The notes below the pieces were generated by a model. That model saw only the letters and a list, made by a program, of their open reading frames with translations, made no database searches and was not told where the DNA came from. The translations under genes and the position numbers were made by a program. From assembly GCA_041651995.1 (NCBI GenBank), contig JBAZID010000001.1:744001-808000 (forward strand): a stretch of DNA of 64,000 nucleotides. The letters run 5' to 3'. Source of the DNA: Sulfuricella sp. Lineage in GTDB: Bacteria; Pseudomonadota; Gammaproteobacteria; Burkholderiales; Sulfuricellaceae. The first letter of the stretch is position 1. Each line of letters starts with the position of its first letter. Below, in pieces: positions 9,537 to 18,189 of this stretch.

Positions 9537-10442
9537 ATGTTGCGCAAGTTTCTGACCCTTACCGTTCTGCTCGGATCGACTGCGGTGGCGCCATTCTCCA
9601 TGGCCAGCGTCACGATTGTTGGCTCCAGCACGCTCGAGCCTTTTCTCAAGCAGTGGACGCAGGCATACCAGGCCAGGTCGCCTGCCGCTGAAATCAATAT
9701 TTCCAGCCCGGGCACCAGCGTGGCCCCAAAGGCGCTGATTTCCGGCAAGGCGGATCTGGCCGCGATGAATCGCGAAATGACCAACGATGAAACCGAAGCT
9801 TTCATCCGTGTCCACGGACATTATCCGATCGGTATTGCGGTGGCGATCGAAGCGGTTGCGCTTTACGCGCACCCTGACAACCCGATCAAGGGGCTGGATG
9901 TCAAGCAGGTGGATGCCATTTATTCTGCCGGCCATGGCTGTGGCTGGAGCGAGGATATCAGGCAGTGGGGCCAGCTTGGCCTCCCTTCGCCGTGGGACAA
10001 ACAGACTATCGTGCGGCTGGGCCATGACAAGAAATCCGCTGTCCGCGATTTTTTCAACAAATCGGTATTGTGTCGCGATGATTTCGCAACCGAGGTTGAA
10101 GAACTCAAACACGACGAACTCCTGGCCAAAGTGGCGGAAACCAGGAATGCGCTGGGTTACGGTCGCTATCAGCCGGGCACAAAACTGAAAATCGTGCCCT
10201 TGAAGAAAGGTGCGGGAGATTATGTCGCGCTGACCCCGGACAATATTTATAACCGGAGCTACAAGTTGCAGCATTTCATGTATTTGTATGTCAACAAGTC
10301 CAGTGGCAAACCGGTTCCGGCCGAGATCGCTGATTTTCTCAGGACCGGCCTGTCGCGCGATGGTCAGGCGGCCGTCGTTGCAGCAGGATATCTCCCGCTC
10401 TCGGATGAACTGATCCAGCGCCAGTTGAGCAAACTCAAATAA
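9537..10442 (+). CDS. PstS-like phosphate/anion-binding periplasmic protein
   Basis: 301 residues with a signal peptide (MLRKFLTLTVLLG, cut probably after PFSMA) and a type 2 periplasmic binding fold: VTIVGSSTLEPFLKQW at the mature N-terminus, ISSPGTSVAPKALISGKADLAAMNREM and FMYLYVNKSSG. The GSSTL and GT-S segments resemble the anion-binding loops of PstS proteins. No permease or ATPase gene is adjacent, so it is either an orphan binding protein feeding a transporter elsewhere or a sensor or scavenging protein. It stands alone between the divergent pilG operon and thiD. TATGAT at 9489 may be part of its promoter, but no good -35 was found. Confidence 0.8.
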   Translation: MLRKFLTLTVLLGSTAVAPFSMASVTIVGSSTLEPFLKQWTQAYQARSPAAEINISSPGTSVAPKALISGKADLAAMNREMTNDETEAFIRVHGHYPIGIAVAIEAVALYAHPDNPIKGLDVKQVDAIYSAGHGCGWSEDIRQWGQLGLPSPWDKQTIVRLGHDKKSAVRDFFNKSVLCRDDFATEVEELKHDELLAKVAETRNALGYGRYQPGTKLKIVPLKKGAGDYVALTPDNIYNRSYKLQHFMYLYVNKSSGKPVPAEIADFLRTGLSRDGQAAVVAAGYLPLSDELIQRQLSKLK

Positions 10443-10505
10443 CCCTGCAATCCACCGTGGCGAGGCCCGCTCCGGTGGGCCTGCTGTTACGGAATCTTCA
10501 TTATC

Positions 10506-11324
10506 ATGTCTGATACGCCTCCTATCGTGCTTACTTTTGCCGCCTCCGACCCCAGCAGTGGGGCGGGATTGCAGGCGGATCTGCTGACTTTGTCGAGCAT
10601 GGGCTGCTATCCCATTTCGGTGGTGACGGCCATCACGGTACAGGATACCGTGGGAGTGGAAGACATCCTTGCGCTGGATGCTGAACTGGTGGCGGCGCAA
10701 GCGCGTGCCGTACTGGAAGACATGCCGGTGGCGGTATTCAAGATTGGCATGCTGGGCAGCGTGGAAAATATCGCTGCGATCGCGGAGATTGTTGCCGACT
10801 ATCCGGATGTGCCACTGATACTCGACCCGATTCTGGCCTCCGGGCGGGGCGATGAACTGGCCTCGGAGGAAATGCTGGAAGCCATGCTCGACATGCTGAT
10901 TCCCCAGGCCACCATTATCACTCCCAACAGCCTGGAGGCGCTTCGTCTCGGACAGGATGACGGCGATGAGGAACTGGATTTATCCGATTGCGCCCGGCGT
11001 TTGATCGAGCTGGGGTGCGAGTATGTGCTGGTTACCGGCACGCATGAAAACACCCCGCAGGTGGTGAATACGCTTTATGGTCAGCAAGGCGTATTGCGCT
11101 CCGATGCCTGGCAGCGCCTGCCCGGCAGCTATCACGGATCGGGCTGCACCCTGGCTTCGGCGCTTGCCGCTTCGATCGCACATGGCCTGGATGTGGCCGA
11201 TGCGGTGCGCGAAGCCCAGGAATACACCTGGCAAACCCTGCAGGCTGGATTCAGGCCGGGTATGGGCCAATACATTCCGGACCGGCTGTTCTGGGCGCGC
11301 GAAGAGGAAAGTGATGCTGATTAG
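10506..11324 (+). CDS. thiD: ThiD, hydroxymethylpyrimidine/phosphomethylpyrimidine kinase
   Basis: 272-residue ribokinase-family enzyme that phosphorylates HMP and HMP-P for thiamine synthesis. AASDPSSGAGLQADLLTLSSMGCY at the N-terminus is typical of ThiD; TPNSLEALRLG and the anion-hole segment PGSYHGSGCTLASALAA carry the catalytic region. Its end overlaps thiE by 11 bases, so the two genes are translated together and act in the same pathway. The ribosome binding site before the ATG is weak. No TPP riboswitch was seen in the 63 bases upstream; these hold a small hairpin (AGGCCC ... GGGCCT, 10462-10481). Confidence 0.94.
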   Translation: MSDTPPIVLTFAASDPSSGAGLQADLLTLSSMGCYPISVVTAITVQDTVGVEDILALDAELVAAQARAVLEDMPVAVFKIGMLGSVENIAAIAEIVADYPDVPLILDPILASGRGDELASEEMLEAMLDMLIPQATIITPNSLEALRLGQDDGDEELDLSDCARRLIELGCEYVLVTGTHENTPQVVNTLYGQQGVLRSDAWQRLPGSYHGSGCTLASALAASIAHGLDVADAVREAQEYTWQTLQAGFRPGMGQYIPDRLFWAREEESDAD

Positions 11325-11958
11325 CGGCCTGTATGCGATCACGCCGGAACAGCCCGATACGGCACGCCTGCTGTCTCAGGTTCGTTCAGCCCTGAGTGGT
11401 GGCGTGCGAGTGGTGCAGTACCGCAGCAAGAGCGAGGATGTGGCGCTGCTGCATGAACAGGCGAGTGAGCTGCTGGAACTGTGCCATTCATTTGAAGTCC
11501 CGCTGATCATCAATGACAGCCTGCGCCTGGCTGACCTGACCGGCGCCGATGGCGTGCATCTGGGGCGGGACGACGGCTCCCTGCGGCAAGCGCGCATCGT
11601 GCTTGGCGCGGAGAAAGTGATCGGCGTATCTTGCTATAATAGCCTGGAGCTTGCCATGCGGGCGGAGGAGGAAGGGGCCAGCTATGTTGCTTTCGGCAGT
11701 TTTTTTTCCTCCATCACCAAGCCGGGGGCGGTGGCGGCGCCGCTGTCCCTGCTGAACGAAGCGAAAGCGCATCTGCTTGTGCCGGTTGTCGCCATTGGCG
11801 GAATTGCCATAGGCAACGCAGCTTCGCTGATTGCCGCCGGCGCAGACGCGATAGCAGTGATTTCCGGCTTGTTCGATGCGCCCGATATTCAGCTCGCAGC
11901 ACAACAATATTCTCAACTTTTCAGCCATGCACCGATGACCGGGCAGAGGCTGCACTAG
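11314..11958 (+). CDS. thiE: ThiE, thiamine-phosphate synthase
   Basis: 214 residues from the ATG at 11314, which has GAGGAAA upstream inside the end of thiD; longer readings upstream lack family similarity. It couples HMP-PP with thiazole phosphate to form thiamine phosphate. Typical segments are VVQYRSKSED, LIINDSLRLADLTGADGVHLGRDD, IGVSCYNSLELA, YVAFGSFFSSITKPGA and VVAIGGI. The TIM-barrel phosphate-binding loops are complete. hemL begins nine bases after its stop. Confidence 0.93.
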   Translation: MLISGLYAITPEQPDTARLLSQVRSALSGGVRVVQYRSKSEDVALLHEQASELLELCHSFEVPLIINDSLRLADLTGADGVHLGRDDGSLRQARIVLGAEKVIGVSCYNSLELAMRAEEEGASYVAFGSFFSSITKPGAVAAPLSLLNEAKAHLLVPVVAIGGIAIGNAASLIAAGADAIAVISGLFDAPDIQLAAQQYSQLFSHAPMTGQRLH

Positions 11959-11967
11959 GAACCCGAC

Positions 11968-13251
11968 ATGACTTCGCGCAATACAGAGCTTTTCGTGCAA
12001 TCCCAGCAGCGTATTCCAGGCGGCGTAAACTCCCCGGTACGCGCATTTCGTTCGGTCGGCGGCACGCCGGTATTTTTCAAGCGCGGCCTGGGGCCGCGCT
12101 TATGGGACGAGGACGACAAGGCTTATATCGATTATGTAGGCTCCTGGGGACCGGCGATTCTGGGCCATGCCCAGCCCGATGTGGTGCGCGCGGTGCAGGA
12201 TGCGGCGGCCAGGGGCCTGAGCTTTGGCGCACCCACGGCGCAAGAGCTGGAAATCGCGGAATTGTTGTGCCAGCTGGTGCCTTCGATGGAGCAAGTGCGG
12301 CTGGTGAGTTCCGGCACCGAAGCCACCATGAGCGCGATCCGGCTGGCACGCGGCTTTACCGGGCGCAGCAAGATCATCAAGTTCGAGGGTTGTTACCACG
12401 GCCATGCCGACTTCCTGCTGGTCAAGGCCGGCTCCGGTGCGCTGACCTTCGGCAACCCCAGCTCGGCCGGCGTGCCGGAGGAAGTGGCGGCGCAGACCAT
12501 TGTGCTGGATTACAACGACGTGGCAGGCCTGACGCAGACTTTTCAGCAGATCGGCAGCGAAATCGCCGCGTTGATTGTCGAACCGGTGGCGGGCAACATG
12601 AACCTGATCACACCCAAACCCGAATTCCTCAAGGCGATGCGCGATCTGTGCAGCCAGTATGGCAGCGTACTGATTTTCGACGAAGTGATGACCGGCTTCC
12701 GCGTCGGCCTGCATAGCGCGCAGGGGCTGTTCGGCATCAAGCCGGACCTCACCACGCTGGGCAAGGTGATCGGCGGCGGCATGCCGGTGGGTGCTTTCGG
12801 CGGACGGCGCGAAATCATGGAGAAACTGGCGCCAGTCGGGCCGGTTTATCAGGCGGGCACGCTTTCCGGCAACCCGGTGGCGGTGGCAGCCGGACTCGCC
12901 ACCTTGAAATTGCTGCAAGCGCCCGGATTTTATGAAAACCTGACCCGCATGACCAAGAAGCTCACCGATGGCCTGACGGCCGTGGCGCAGGAAGCCGGCG
13001 TGGCTTTCTGCGCCCAGTCGGTGGGCGGCATGTTCGGTCTGTATTTCAGCGCCACGCCGCCGACCAGTTATGCCGAAGTGATGCAGTGCGACAAGGAAGC
13101 CTTCAACCGCTTCTTCCACGCCATGCTCGACGAGGGCGTGTACCTGGCACCTTCCGCGTTTGAGGCCGGATTCGTGTCCGCCGCCCATGGCGACGCGGAA
13201 ATCGAGGCAACACTGGAGGCGGCGCGGCGCGTTTTTGCCAAATTGAAATAA
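11968..13251 (+). CDS. hemL: HemL, glutamate-1-semialdehyde 2,1-aminomutase
   Basis: 427-residue PLP enzyme that makes 5-aminolevulinate in the C5 haem pathway. The Schiff-base lysine is Lys266 in LTTLGKVIGGGMPVGAFGG; SSGTEATMSAIRLAR binds the PLP phosphate and LIFDEVMTGFR carries the cofactor Asp. Full length for the family. AGGAA precedes the ATG. Its place after thiD-thiE is common in betaproteobacteria. Haem supply fits the many cytochromes and haem-handling genes nearby. Confidence 0.96.
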   Translation: MTSRNTELFVQSQQRIPGGVNSPVRAFRSVGGTPVFFKRGLGPRLWDEDDKAYIDYVGSWGPAILGHAQPDVVRAVQDAAARGLSFGAPTAQELEIAELLCQLVPSMEQVRLVSSGTEATMSAIRLARGFTGRSKIIKFEGCYHGHADFLLVKAGSGALTFGNPSSAGVPEEVAAQTIVLDYNDVAGLTQTFQQIGSEIAALIVEPVAGNMNLITPKPEFLKAMRDLCSQYGSVLIFDEVMTGFRVGLHSAQGLFGIKPDLTTLGKVIGGGMPVGAFGGRREIMEKLAPVGPVYQAGTLSGNPVAVAAGLATLKLLQAPGFYENLTRMTKKLTDGLTAVAQEAGVAFCAQSVGGMFGLYFSATPPTSYAEVMQCDKEAFNRFFHAMLDEGVYLAPSAFEAGFVSAAHGDAEIEATLEAARRVFAKLK

Positions 13252-13263
13252 GCAGGAGATTTC

Positions 13264-14310
13264 ATGCGTCCCGCGCAATTGATGACGATTCTGGATCGCG
13301 AATTTACCAGCGCCGCTGAAGGCCACCATACGCCGGTCATGCTGTGGGGGCCGCCGGGCGTGGGCAAGTCGCAGATCATTGCCCAGGTGGCGGCACGCCA
13401 CCATGCGCCAGTGGTGGATATCCGCCTGTCGCAGATGGAGCCCTCCGATTTGCGCGGCATTCCGTTCCGCATCGGCGACCATGTGGAATGGGCGGTGCCG
13501 GCCATGCTGCCGGATGCCGTGCGCCATGGCCCGGCGGGGGTGCTGTTTCTCGATGAAATCACTTCCGCGCCGCCCAGCGTTTCGGCGGCGGCCTATCAGC
13601 TCATTCTCGACCGCCGTCTGGGCAATTACCGCGTGCCCGATGGCTGGGCCATTTTCGCCGCCGGCAACCGCCAGGGCGATCGCGGCGTGACCTACACCAT
13701 GCCGGCACCGCTGGCCAACCGTTTTTCCCACTTCGAGGTGGAAGCCCATCTCGACGACTGGGTGGCGTGGGCCTACCACAGCGGCATCGACGAGCGCCTG
13801 ATCGCTTTCCTGCGCTTCCGCCCCGAACTGCTGTTCGATTTTGATCCGGCGCACAACCCGGTGGCCTTTCCCTCGCCCCGTTCCTGGGAATTTGCCCACC
13901 GCGCGCTGCAGAAGTTCGGCGACATGCCGGAATTGCTGCTCGGCTCGCTGCAGGCCTGTGTCGGCCCGGCTGCCGGGCTGGAACTGCATGCCTTCGTGGA
14001 TAATCTCGGCAAGATGCCGGATATCGACGCCATCGTGCGCGGCGAGGCCGCCGAGGTGCCGCATGAAGTCGATCTGCAATATGCCGTCGCGTCCGCACTG
14101 GTCGGCCGCGCCATTCGCGCCAAAAACAGCCCCGAAGCGGCAGCCGTGCATGGCCATATCCTCGATTACGCCACCCGTTTCCCGCTGCGCGAAATGGGCA
14201 TCATGCTGGTATCGGACATGCATCGCGCCATCGGCCAGCAGCTCTTCAAGGTGCCGCAGTTCTCGCAATGGGCGAATGCGGTGGCCGACATCATGCTGTA
14301 CGAAATGTAA
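13264..14310 (+). CDS. MoxR-family AAA+ ATPase
   Basis: 348-residue MoxR-type AAA+ protein: Walker A GPPGVGKS at residues 29-36, Walker B LFLDE at 94-98, then a sensor region in FAAGNRQGDRGVTY. MoxR ATPases act as chaperones or assembly factors, usually with a von Willebrand factor A partner, which is the next gene here. AGGAG lies before the ATG, 12 bases after hemL, so it could be read from the hemL promoter. The exact client is not shown by the sequence; the third gene of the set may hint at sulfur metabolism. Confidence 0.9.
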   Translation: MRPAQLMTILDREFTSAAEGHHTPVMLWGPPGVGKSQIIAQVAARHHAPVVDIRLSQMEPSDLRGIPFRIGDHVEWAVPAMLPDAVRHGPAGVLFLDEITSAPPSVSAAAYQLILDRRLGNYRVPDGWAIFAAGNRQGDRGVTYTMPAPLANRFSHFEVEAHLDDWVAWAYHSGIDERLIAFLRFRPELLFDFDPAHNPVAFPSPRSWEFAHRALQKFGDMPELLLGSLQACVGPAAGLELHAFVDNLGKMPDIDAIVRGEAAEVPHEVDLQYAVASALVGRAIRAKNSPEAAAVHGHILDYATRFPLREMGIMLVSDMHRAIGQQLFKVPQFSQWANAVADIMLYEM

Positions 14311-14330
14311 ATCTTGGGATGCCGGTTTGT

Positions 14331-14404
14331 AACCACGGAGAACACGGAGGACACGGAGAAAGACCAACCTGCTTTTACTCCGTGTTCTCCGTGAACTCCG
14401 TGGT
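14331..14404. repeat. Interspersed palindromic repeat, copy 2
   Basis: Shortest copy of the CACGGAGN family: AACCACGGAGAACACGGAGG at one end and CTCCGTGTTCTCCGTGAACT-CCGTGGTA at the other, with only about 25 bases between. It sits between the MoxR and VWA genes and would fold just upstream of the second start codon, which has no clear ribosome binding site. Confidence 0.85.
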
Positions 14405-14427
14405 AAAAGCCTTTGCCTTTATACGCC

Positions 14428-15681
14428 ATGTTTGATACCTCGATCGAAACCAAGCTCGCCGCCGCCCGCACCCGGCTGATTCTCGACAAGCCGTTTCTGG
14501 GCGCGCTGGCCCTGCGTCTGCCCATGGTGGCAGCGAATGCCAAATGGTGTCCCACCTCGGCCACGGACGCGCGCAAGTTCTATTACAACCCGGAATACAT
14601 TGCCGCGCTGACGCTGGAAGAAACCCAGTTCGTGCTGGCGCATGAGGCGCTGCATTGCGCCTTGTCCCACTTTGCTCGCCGCCAGCATCGCGTCAAGCAC
14701 CGCTGGGACGTGGCCTGCGACCATGCCATCAATCCCCTGCTGGTGGCGGACGGCCTCAAGCCGCCGCCGGGCGTGTTGTTGCTGGACGCCTATGAAGGCA
14801 TGACGGCGGAGGAAATCTACCCCTGCATCGGTGACAACAATTCCGACCAGACCATGGACCAGCACCTCTACGACAATGAAGAGTCGGAGGGGGGGCAGGA
14901 GGGCGAGAACGATCAGGAGCCGCAACAGGATGGCGGCGGAGGCAGCGGCAGGCAGCAGAAGGATGATAGCGATGGCAGCGGGGGCGGTCAGCAGCAGGAC
15001 CAGCAGGATGGGCAGGGTGGCGCGGCGCAACCACCGCCCCTGAACGCCAGGGAGCGCGACGAACTGGGCCGTCAGTGGCAGCAGCGCATGGCTGCCGCCG
15101 CCCAGCAGGCGATGGCCGCGGGCAAGATGGGCGGCGCCCTGGCTCGCATGGTGGATCATCTGCTGCAACCGCAGTTGCCGTGGCGCATGCTGCTGGCGCG
15201 CTATATGACCCAGGCGGCGCGGGATGATTACAGCTATATGCGGCCCTCAAGAAGAGAGGGGCAGGTGATCTTCCCCTCCCTGCGCAGCGGTCAGGTGGAT
15301 CTGGTGGTGGCGCTGGATACCAGCGGCTCGGTGGGCGAGCAGGAACTCTCCCAGTTCCTTTCCGAAGTGAATGCGCTGAAGGGCCAGATGCGCGCCAGGG
15401 TTACGCTGCTGGCCTGTGATACTGCCGTGGCGGAAGGCGCGCCATGGGAGTTCGAGCCGTGGGAGGAATTGAGATTGCCGGCGCACATCAAGGGCGGCGG
15501 CGGCACCAGCTTTGTGCCGGTATTCGAATGGCTTTCCCGCTACGGCAGGCAGCCTGATTTGCTGCTGTATTTTACCGACGCCGAAGGCGATTTTCCCAAA
15601 CAGGAGCCGAATTTCCCCACCCTCTGGCTGGTCAAGGGCCGGGCGCCGGTGCCGTGGGGGCAAAGGATACAGCTCAACTAA
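14428..15681 (+). CDS. VWA-like / putative metallopeptidase (DUF2201-type) partner of MoxR
   Basis: 417 residues from the ATG at 14428; a TTG at 14413 would add five residues, and neither has a good ribosome binding site. The N-terminal part has a zinc-type motif HEALH at residues 72-76 (VLAHEALHCALSHF). A low-complexity acidic, Gly- and Gln-rich linker follows (about 150-205). The C-terminal part is a von Willebrand factor A-like domain with metal-site motif DTSGS in VVALDTSGSVGE. This pairing (putative metallopeptidase plus VWA) is typical of MoxR partners. The stop codon overlaps the next start by one base (TAATG). Confidence 0.85.
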   Translation: MFDTSIETKLAAARTRLILDKPFLGALALRLPMVAANAKWCPTSATDARKFYYNPEYIAALTLEETQFVLAHEALHCALSHFARRQHRVKHRWDVACDHAINPLLVADGLKPPPGVLLLDAYEGMTAEEIYPCIGDNNSDQTMDQHLYDNEESEGGQEGENDQEPQQDGGGGSGRQQKDDSDGSGGGQQQDQQDGQGGAAQPPPLNARERDELGRQWQQRMAAAAQQAMAAGKMGGALARMVDHLLQPQLPWRMLLARYMTQAARDDYSYMRPSRREGQVIFPSLRSGQVDLVVALDTSGSVGEQELSQFLSEVNALKGQMRARVTLLACDTAVAEGAPWEFEPWEELRLPAHIKGGGGTSFVPVFEWLSRYGRQPDLLLYFTDAEGDFPKQEPNFPTLWLVKGRAPVPWGQRIQLN

Positions 15682-16799
15682 TGGAATTTTCCAGCGAAGA
15701 TGCCCTGCGCCTCAATGTCCTGCTGACGCATGAATTGCAGGCGGTGCGCATCGATGAAAACACTTTCACCCTTTATGCCCTGACCGAACGGGGTGAGGCG
15801 CGTGTTGCGCTGCATCCGACCGGACGCAAGGAGCAGTACTTGCGCCTGGTGCGTGAAATGCTGTCAGGTCATGCGCTGGGCTCACCCGGCGGTTATCCCC
15901 TGTTCATCCAGCGCTGGACGCGCATGGGGCAGAACTCTGGCGACAATATCGACAAATTGCTGCTTCTTGGGGATGAGGAGGCGGTCGTTTCTGTCGCTTA
16001 TTCACCCAGGCTCTCTGACGAGCTGGCACGCCGGGCATGGTGGTGTTCGCAGAGCGGGGACAATGCGCGGCGCATGCTGGAGCGGGAAGTGGTTTCGCGG
16101 GGAAGCATGGGGCCGGTGCTGGCAAACTATCTGGTGGAGCATTTGCCGTTTGAGACCAGCCCCCACGTGGTGATCGACACCATCCGCATTGTGCTTCAGC
16201 CTGGGCTGCTTGATGAACAAACTCAGTCGCGCCTGTGGAATCGGGCAAAAAGCGACAATGCCTACTATGTCGGCTTTCTTGCTGCCATGCCGGATACCTT
16301 GCCGGGGCAAGGCACGGCAAGGGCCGATCAGGAAGAGCTGACTGCCCTGCTGGACCCTCTGGCGCAGAACGGAAACCGTTATGCACGACAGTTGATGCGC
16401 GTGCTGTCAGCGTCTGGCCAGACTTTCCTGGCTGCCTGCGATGATGTGTTGCGGCGCCCTGCGGATCAGGATGTGGCGCGTGCCATGTTTCATGTCATGG
16501 GGGCTTATTTTGGCGTATTGCGGCATGAGGTGGGTGAGGAACTGAATCTTGAGAGCGCGATAGCGATGGCGCAGCAGCGACTGGATTCTCCAGACAGTGA
16601 ACTGGCTGCCGTCCTTGCCGCTGCACCCCAATGTCTGCCAGCGCTGCGAGCCTTGATGACCCTTGCCGAGATAGGCGAGTTCAGCGTGGCGCCGATTCTG
16701 TCGCGCACCACCGCCATCGGCTCCCTGATGCGGCGCAAGCTCGAGCCGGTGAGCGAGCCGGTGCTGGAACAGATTGCCGTGCTGCGGGCTGCACCCTAG
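15681..16799 (+). CDS. Conserved protein, possibly DsrS-like (sulfur oxidation-associated)
   Basis: 372 residues from the ATG that overlaps the stop of the VWA gene by one base, so it is translationally coupled to the MoxR-VWA pair. No signal peptide, membrane segment or catalytic motif was recognised; the sequence is mostly helical. From memory the N-terminal part (SSEDALRLNVLLTHE, EQYLRLVREMLSGHALGSPGGYP, WTRMGQ) resembles proteins annotated DsrS in sulfur-oxidising bacteria, where dsrS is the last gene of the dsr operon. No other dsr gene is in the window, so this assignment needs a profile search. It converges on a cytochrome gene. Confidence 0.6.
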   Translation: MEFSSEDALRLNVLLTHELQAVRIDENTFTLYALTERGEARVALHPTGRKEQYLRLVREMLSGHALGSPGGYPLFIQRWTRMGQNSGDNIDKLLLLGDEEAVVSVAYSPRLSDELARRAWWCSQSGDNARRMLEREVVSRGSMGPVLANYLVEHLPFETSPHVVIDTIRIVLQPGLLDEQTQSRLWNRAKSDNAYYVGFLAAMPDTLPGQGTARADQEELTALLDPLAQNGNRYARQLMRVLSASGQTFLAACDDVLRRPADQDVARAMFHVMGAYFGVLRHEVGEELNLESAIAMAQQRLDSPDSELAAVLAAAPQCLPALRALMTLAEIGEFSVAPILSRTTAIGSLMRRKLEPVSEPVLEQIAVLRAAP

Positions 16800-16817
16800 C
16801 GAGTTAACACGCCCCGG

Positions 16818-17531
16818 CTATTTTGCCGTCTTTTCGCCGGGGCCAATGCGGGAGATATAATCGGCCACTGCACTGATGTCACTGGTGGAATAGCGTTTTA
16901 CCACCTTGACCATTTTGGGATTGGCATTGCGGCGATTGCCGTCGCGGATGGCCGTTATCTGGCGGACCAGGTAACGGTAGTGCTGGCCTTTGGTGACGGG
17001 GTAGAATTTCTCGGCATTGCCCTCGCCGCGCTCACCGTGACAGGTAACGCAATCTTTCTGGTACAGCGCCTTGCCGCGCGCCAGGTCGCTTCCGGGGCCT
17101 TTGCCATTGTTGCCGGGCAAGGGCAGTCTGTTGAGGAAGGCGGCAATATCGGCTACTTCCTGCGTGTCCATTACATGCTTTCCGGCAAAGGGGAACATTT
17201 TCGGATTATCGCGCCGCCCTTCGCGCACATCGGAAATCTGCTTGATCAGCACCGTGATGTGTTGTCCAGCCAGTTGCGGGTAAGCGCCGTCCGGCAGGCC
17301 GGAGGCGTCGGGTTTGTGGCAGCCCTGGCAGCCCTGATAGGCGATTTTTCCGCGTTCCGCGTTGCCCTTCATTTTCAAGAGAATCGCTTCCTCTCCCGAC
17401 TGTGCTTCCCAGACATAATCGGGCGATTCTATCCCGGGTGCCTTGGGCTGCTGGGGAGGAGCCGCATGGGCGGACGACAGGACGGCCAGGCTCAGGGTCA
17501 GGGTCAGGCTTGTCAGAAATGCTTTTTTCAT
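16818..17531 (-). CDS. Diheme cytochrome c (c4/c553-like)
   Basis: 237-residue exported cytochrome. A signal peptide (MKKAFLTSLTLTLSLAVLSS, cut after AHA) is followed by two class I haem c sites, CQGCH and CVTCH, each followed later by a Met that could be the axial ligand (for example KMFPFAGKHVM). Two similar domains in tandem suggest an electron carrier of the c4 type in the periplasm. It is the last gene of a set with another diheme cytochrome, ccsA and resB, 23 bases after its neighbour. Confidence 0.88.
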   Translation of the reverse strand: MKKAFLTSLTLTLSLAVLSSAHAAPPQQPKAPGIESPDYVWEAQSGEEAILLKMKGNAERGKIAYQGCQGCHKPDASGLPDGAYPQLAGQHITVLIKQISDVREGRRDNPKMFPFAGKHVMDTQEVADIAAFLNRLPLPGNNGKGPGSDLARGKALYQKDCVTCHGERGEGNAEKFYPVTKGQHYRYLVRQITAIRDGNRRNANPKMVKVVKRYSTSDISAVADYISRIGPGEKTAK

Positions 17532-17554
17532 GGTGCAAATCCTTCCATCAGTGA

Positions 17555-18175
17555 TTACTTCAGGCTGGCGACGTATTCGGCCACCGCTTTCATTTCCTGT
17601 TCGGTCATCCGCAGTGCCAGAGACTGCATTACCAGGCCGCGGTCATTATCACGCTCACTGCTGGCGAAGCGTTTTAACTGCTGGTAGACGTAAGCAGCAT
17701 GCTGGCCCGCCAGATGCGGGTAAGCACTGGTGCCGCTTCCGTCCGGCTGGTGGCAGCCGGCACAGGCCGGCACGCCCAGATCGGGGTTTCCGTTGGCGAA
17801 GAATTTCTTGCCGGACTCAAGCAGATCCGGGTTGTTCACGATGCCGGGCTTGTTTTTCTGCTCTGCGAAAAAGACCGCCAGATTAGACATGTCATCCGGG
17901 CTGAGGCTGGCCACCATGGCGGACATGATGTCGTTCTTGCGCTTGCCCGCCTTGAAGTCCTTGAGCTGCTTGAGCAGGTATTCCGGCTGTTTTGCGGCGA
18001 GTTTTGGATAGTCCGGATTGGGTGGAGAAATGCCGTTGCCATCCGGGCCGTGGCAGGCAATGCATGCCCGGGCGGAGATGGCTTTGCCCTTGTTTGCATC
18101 TCCCTTGACGGGGAGCGCGGCGCCGGCAGAGCCGGCAGAAAAAATGAACAGGATGGCGCAGAGAAAGCGGTTCAT
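17555..18175 (-). CDS. Diheme cytochrome c4-like protein
   Basis: 206 residues from the ATG at 18175, which has AAGGAAA at good spacing; the frame is open further upstream, but that part overlaps ccsA. Signal peptide MNRFLCAILFIFSAGSAGA. Haem sites CIACHGPDG and CAGCHQPDG, each in a repeated half with a LAGQ/LAAKQPEYL...QL segment, give the c4 pattern. Such proteins carry electrons to terminal oxidases. It starts 14 bases after the ccsA stop codon, so it shares that transcript. Confidence 0.9.
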   Translation of the reverse strand: MNRFLCAILFIFSAGSAGAALPVKGDANKGKAISARACIACHGPDGNGISPPNPDYPKLAAKQPEYLLKQLKDFKAGKRKNDIMSAMVASLSPDDMSNLAVFFAEQKNKPGIVNNPDLLESGKKFFANGNPDLGVPACAGCHQPDGSGTSAYPHLAGQHAAYVYQQLKRFASSERDNDRGLVMQSLALRMTEQEMKAVAEYVASLK

Positions 18176-18189
18176 GATATTTCCTTGGT

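Noticed and set aside
10443..10505. Possible TPP riboswitch before thiD
   Set aside because: The gap is only 63 bases and holds none of the conserved TPP aptamer segments.
9483..10700. 405-codon minus-strand frame
   Set aside because: Antisense to the PstS-like gene, which has a signal peptide and family motifs; extends into thiD without features.
12100..14367. 755-codon open frame on the minus strand across hemL and the MoxR gene
   Set aside because: It runs antisense to two well-supported genes; the product has no family features and is the kind of long shadow frame common in G+C-rich coding sequence.
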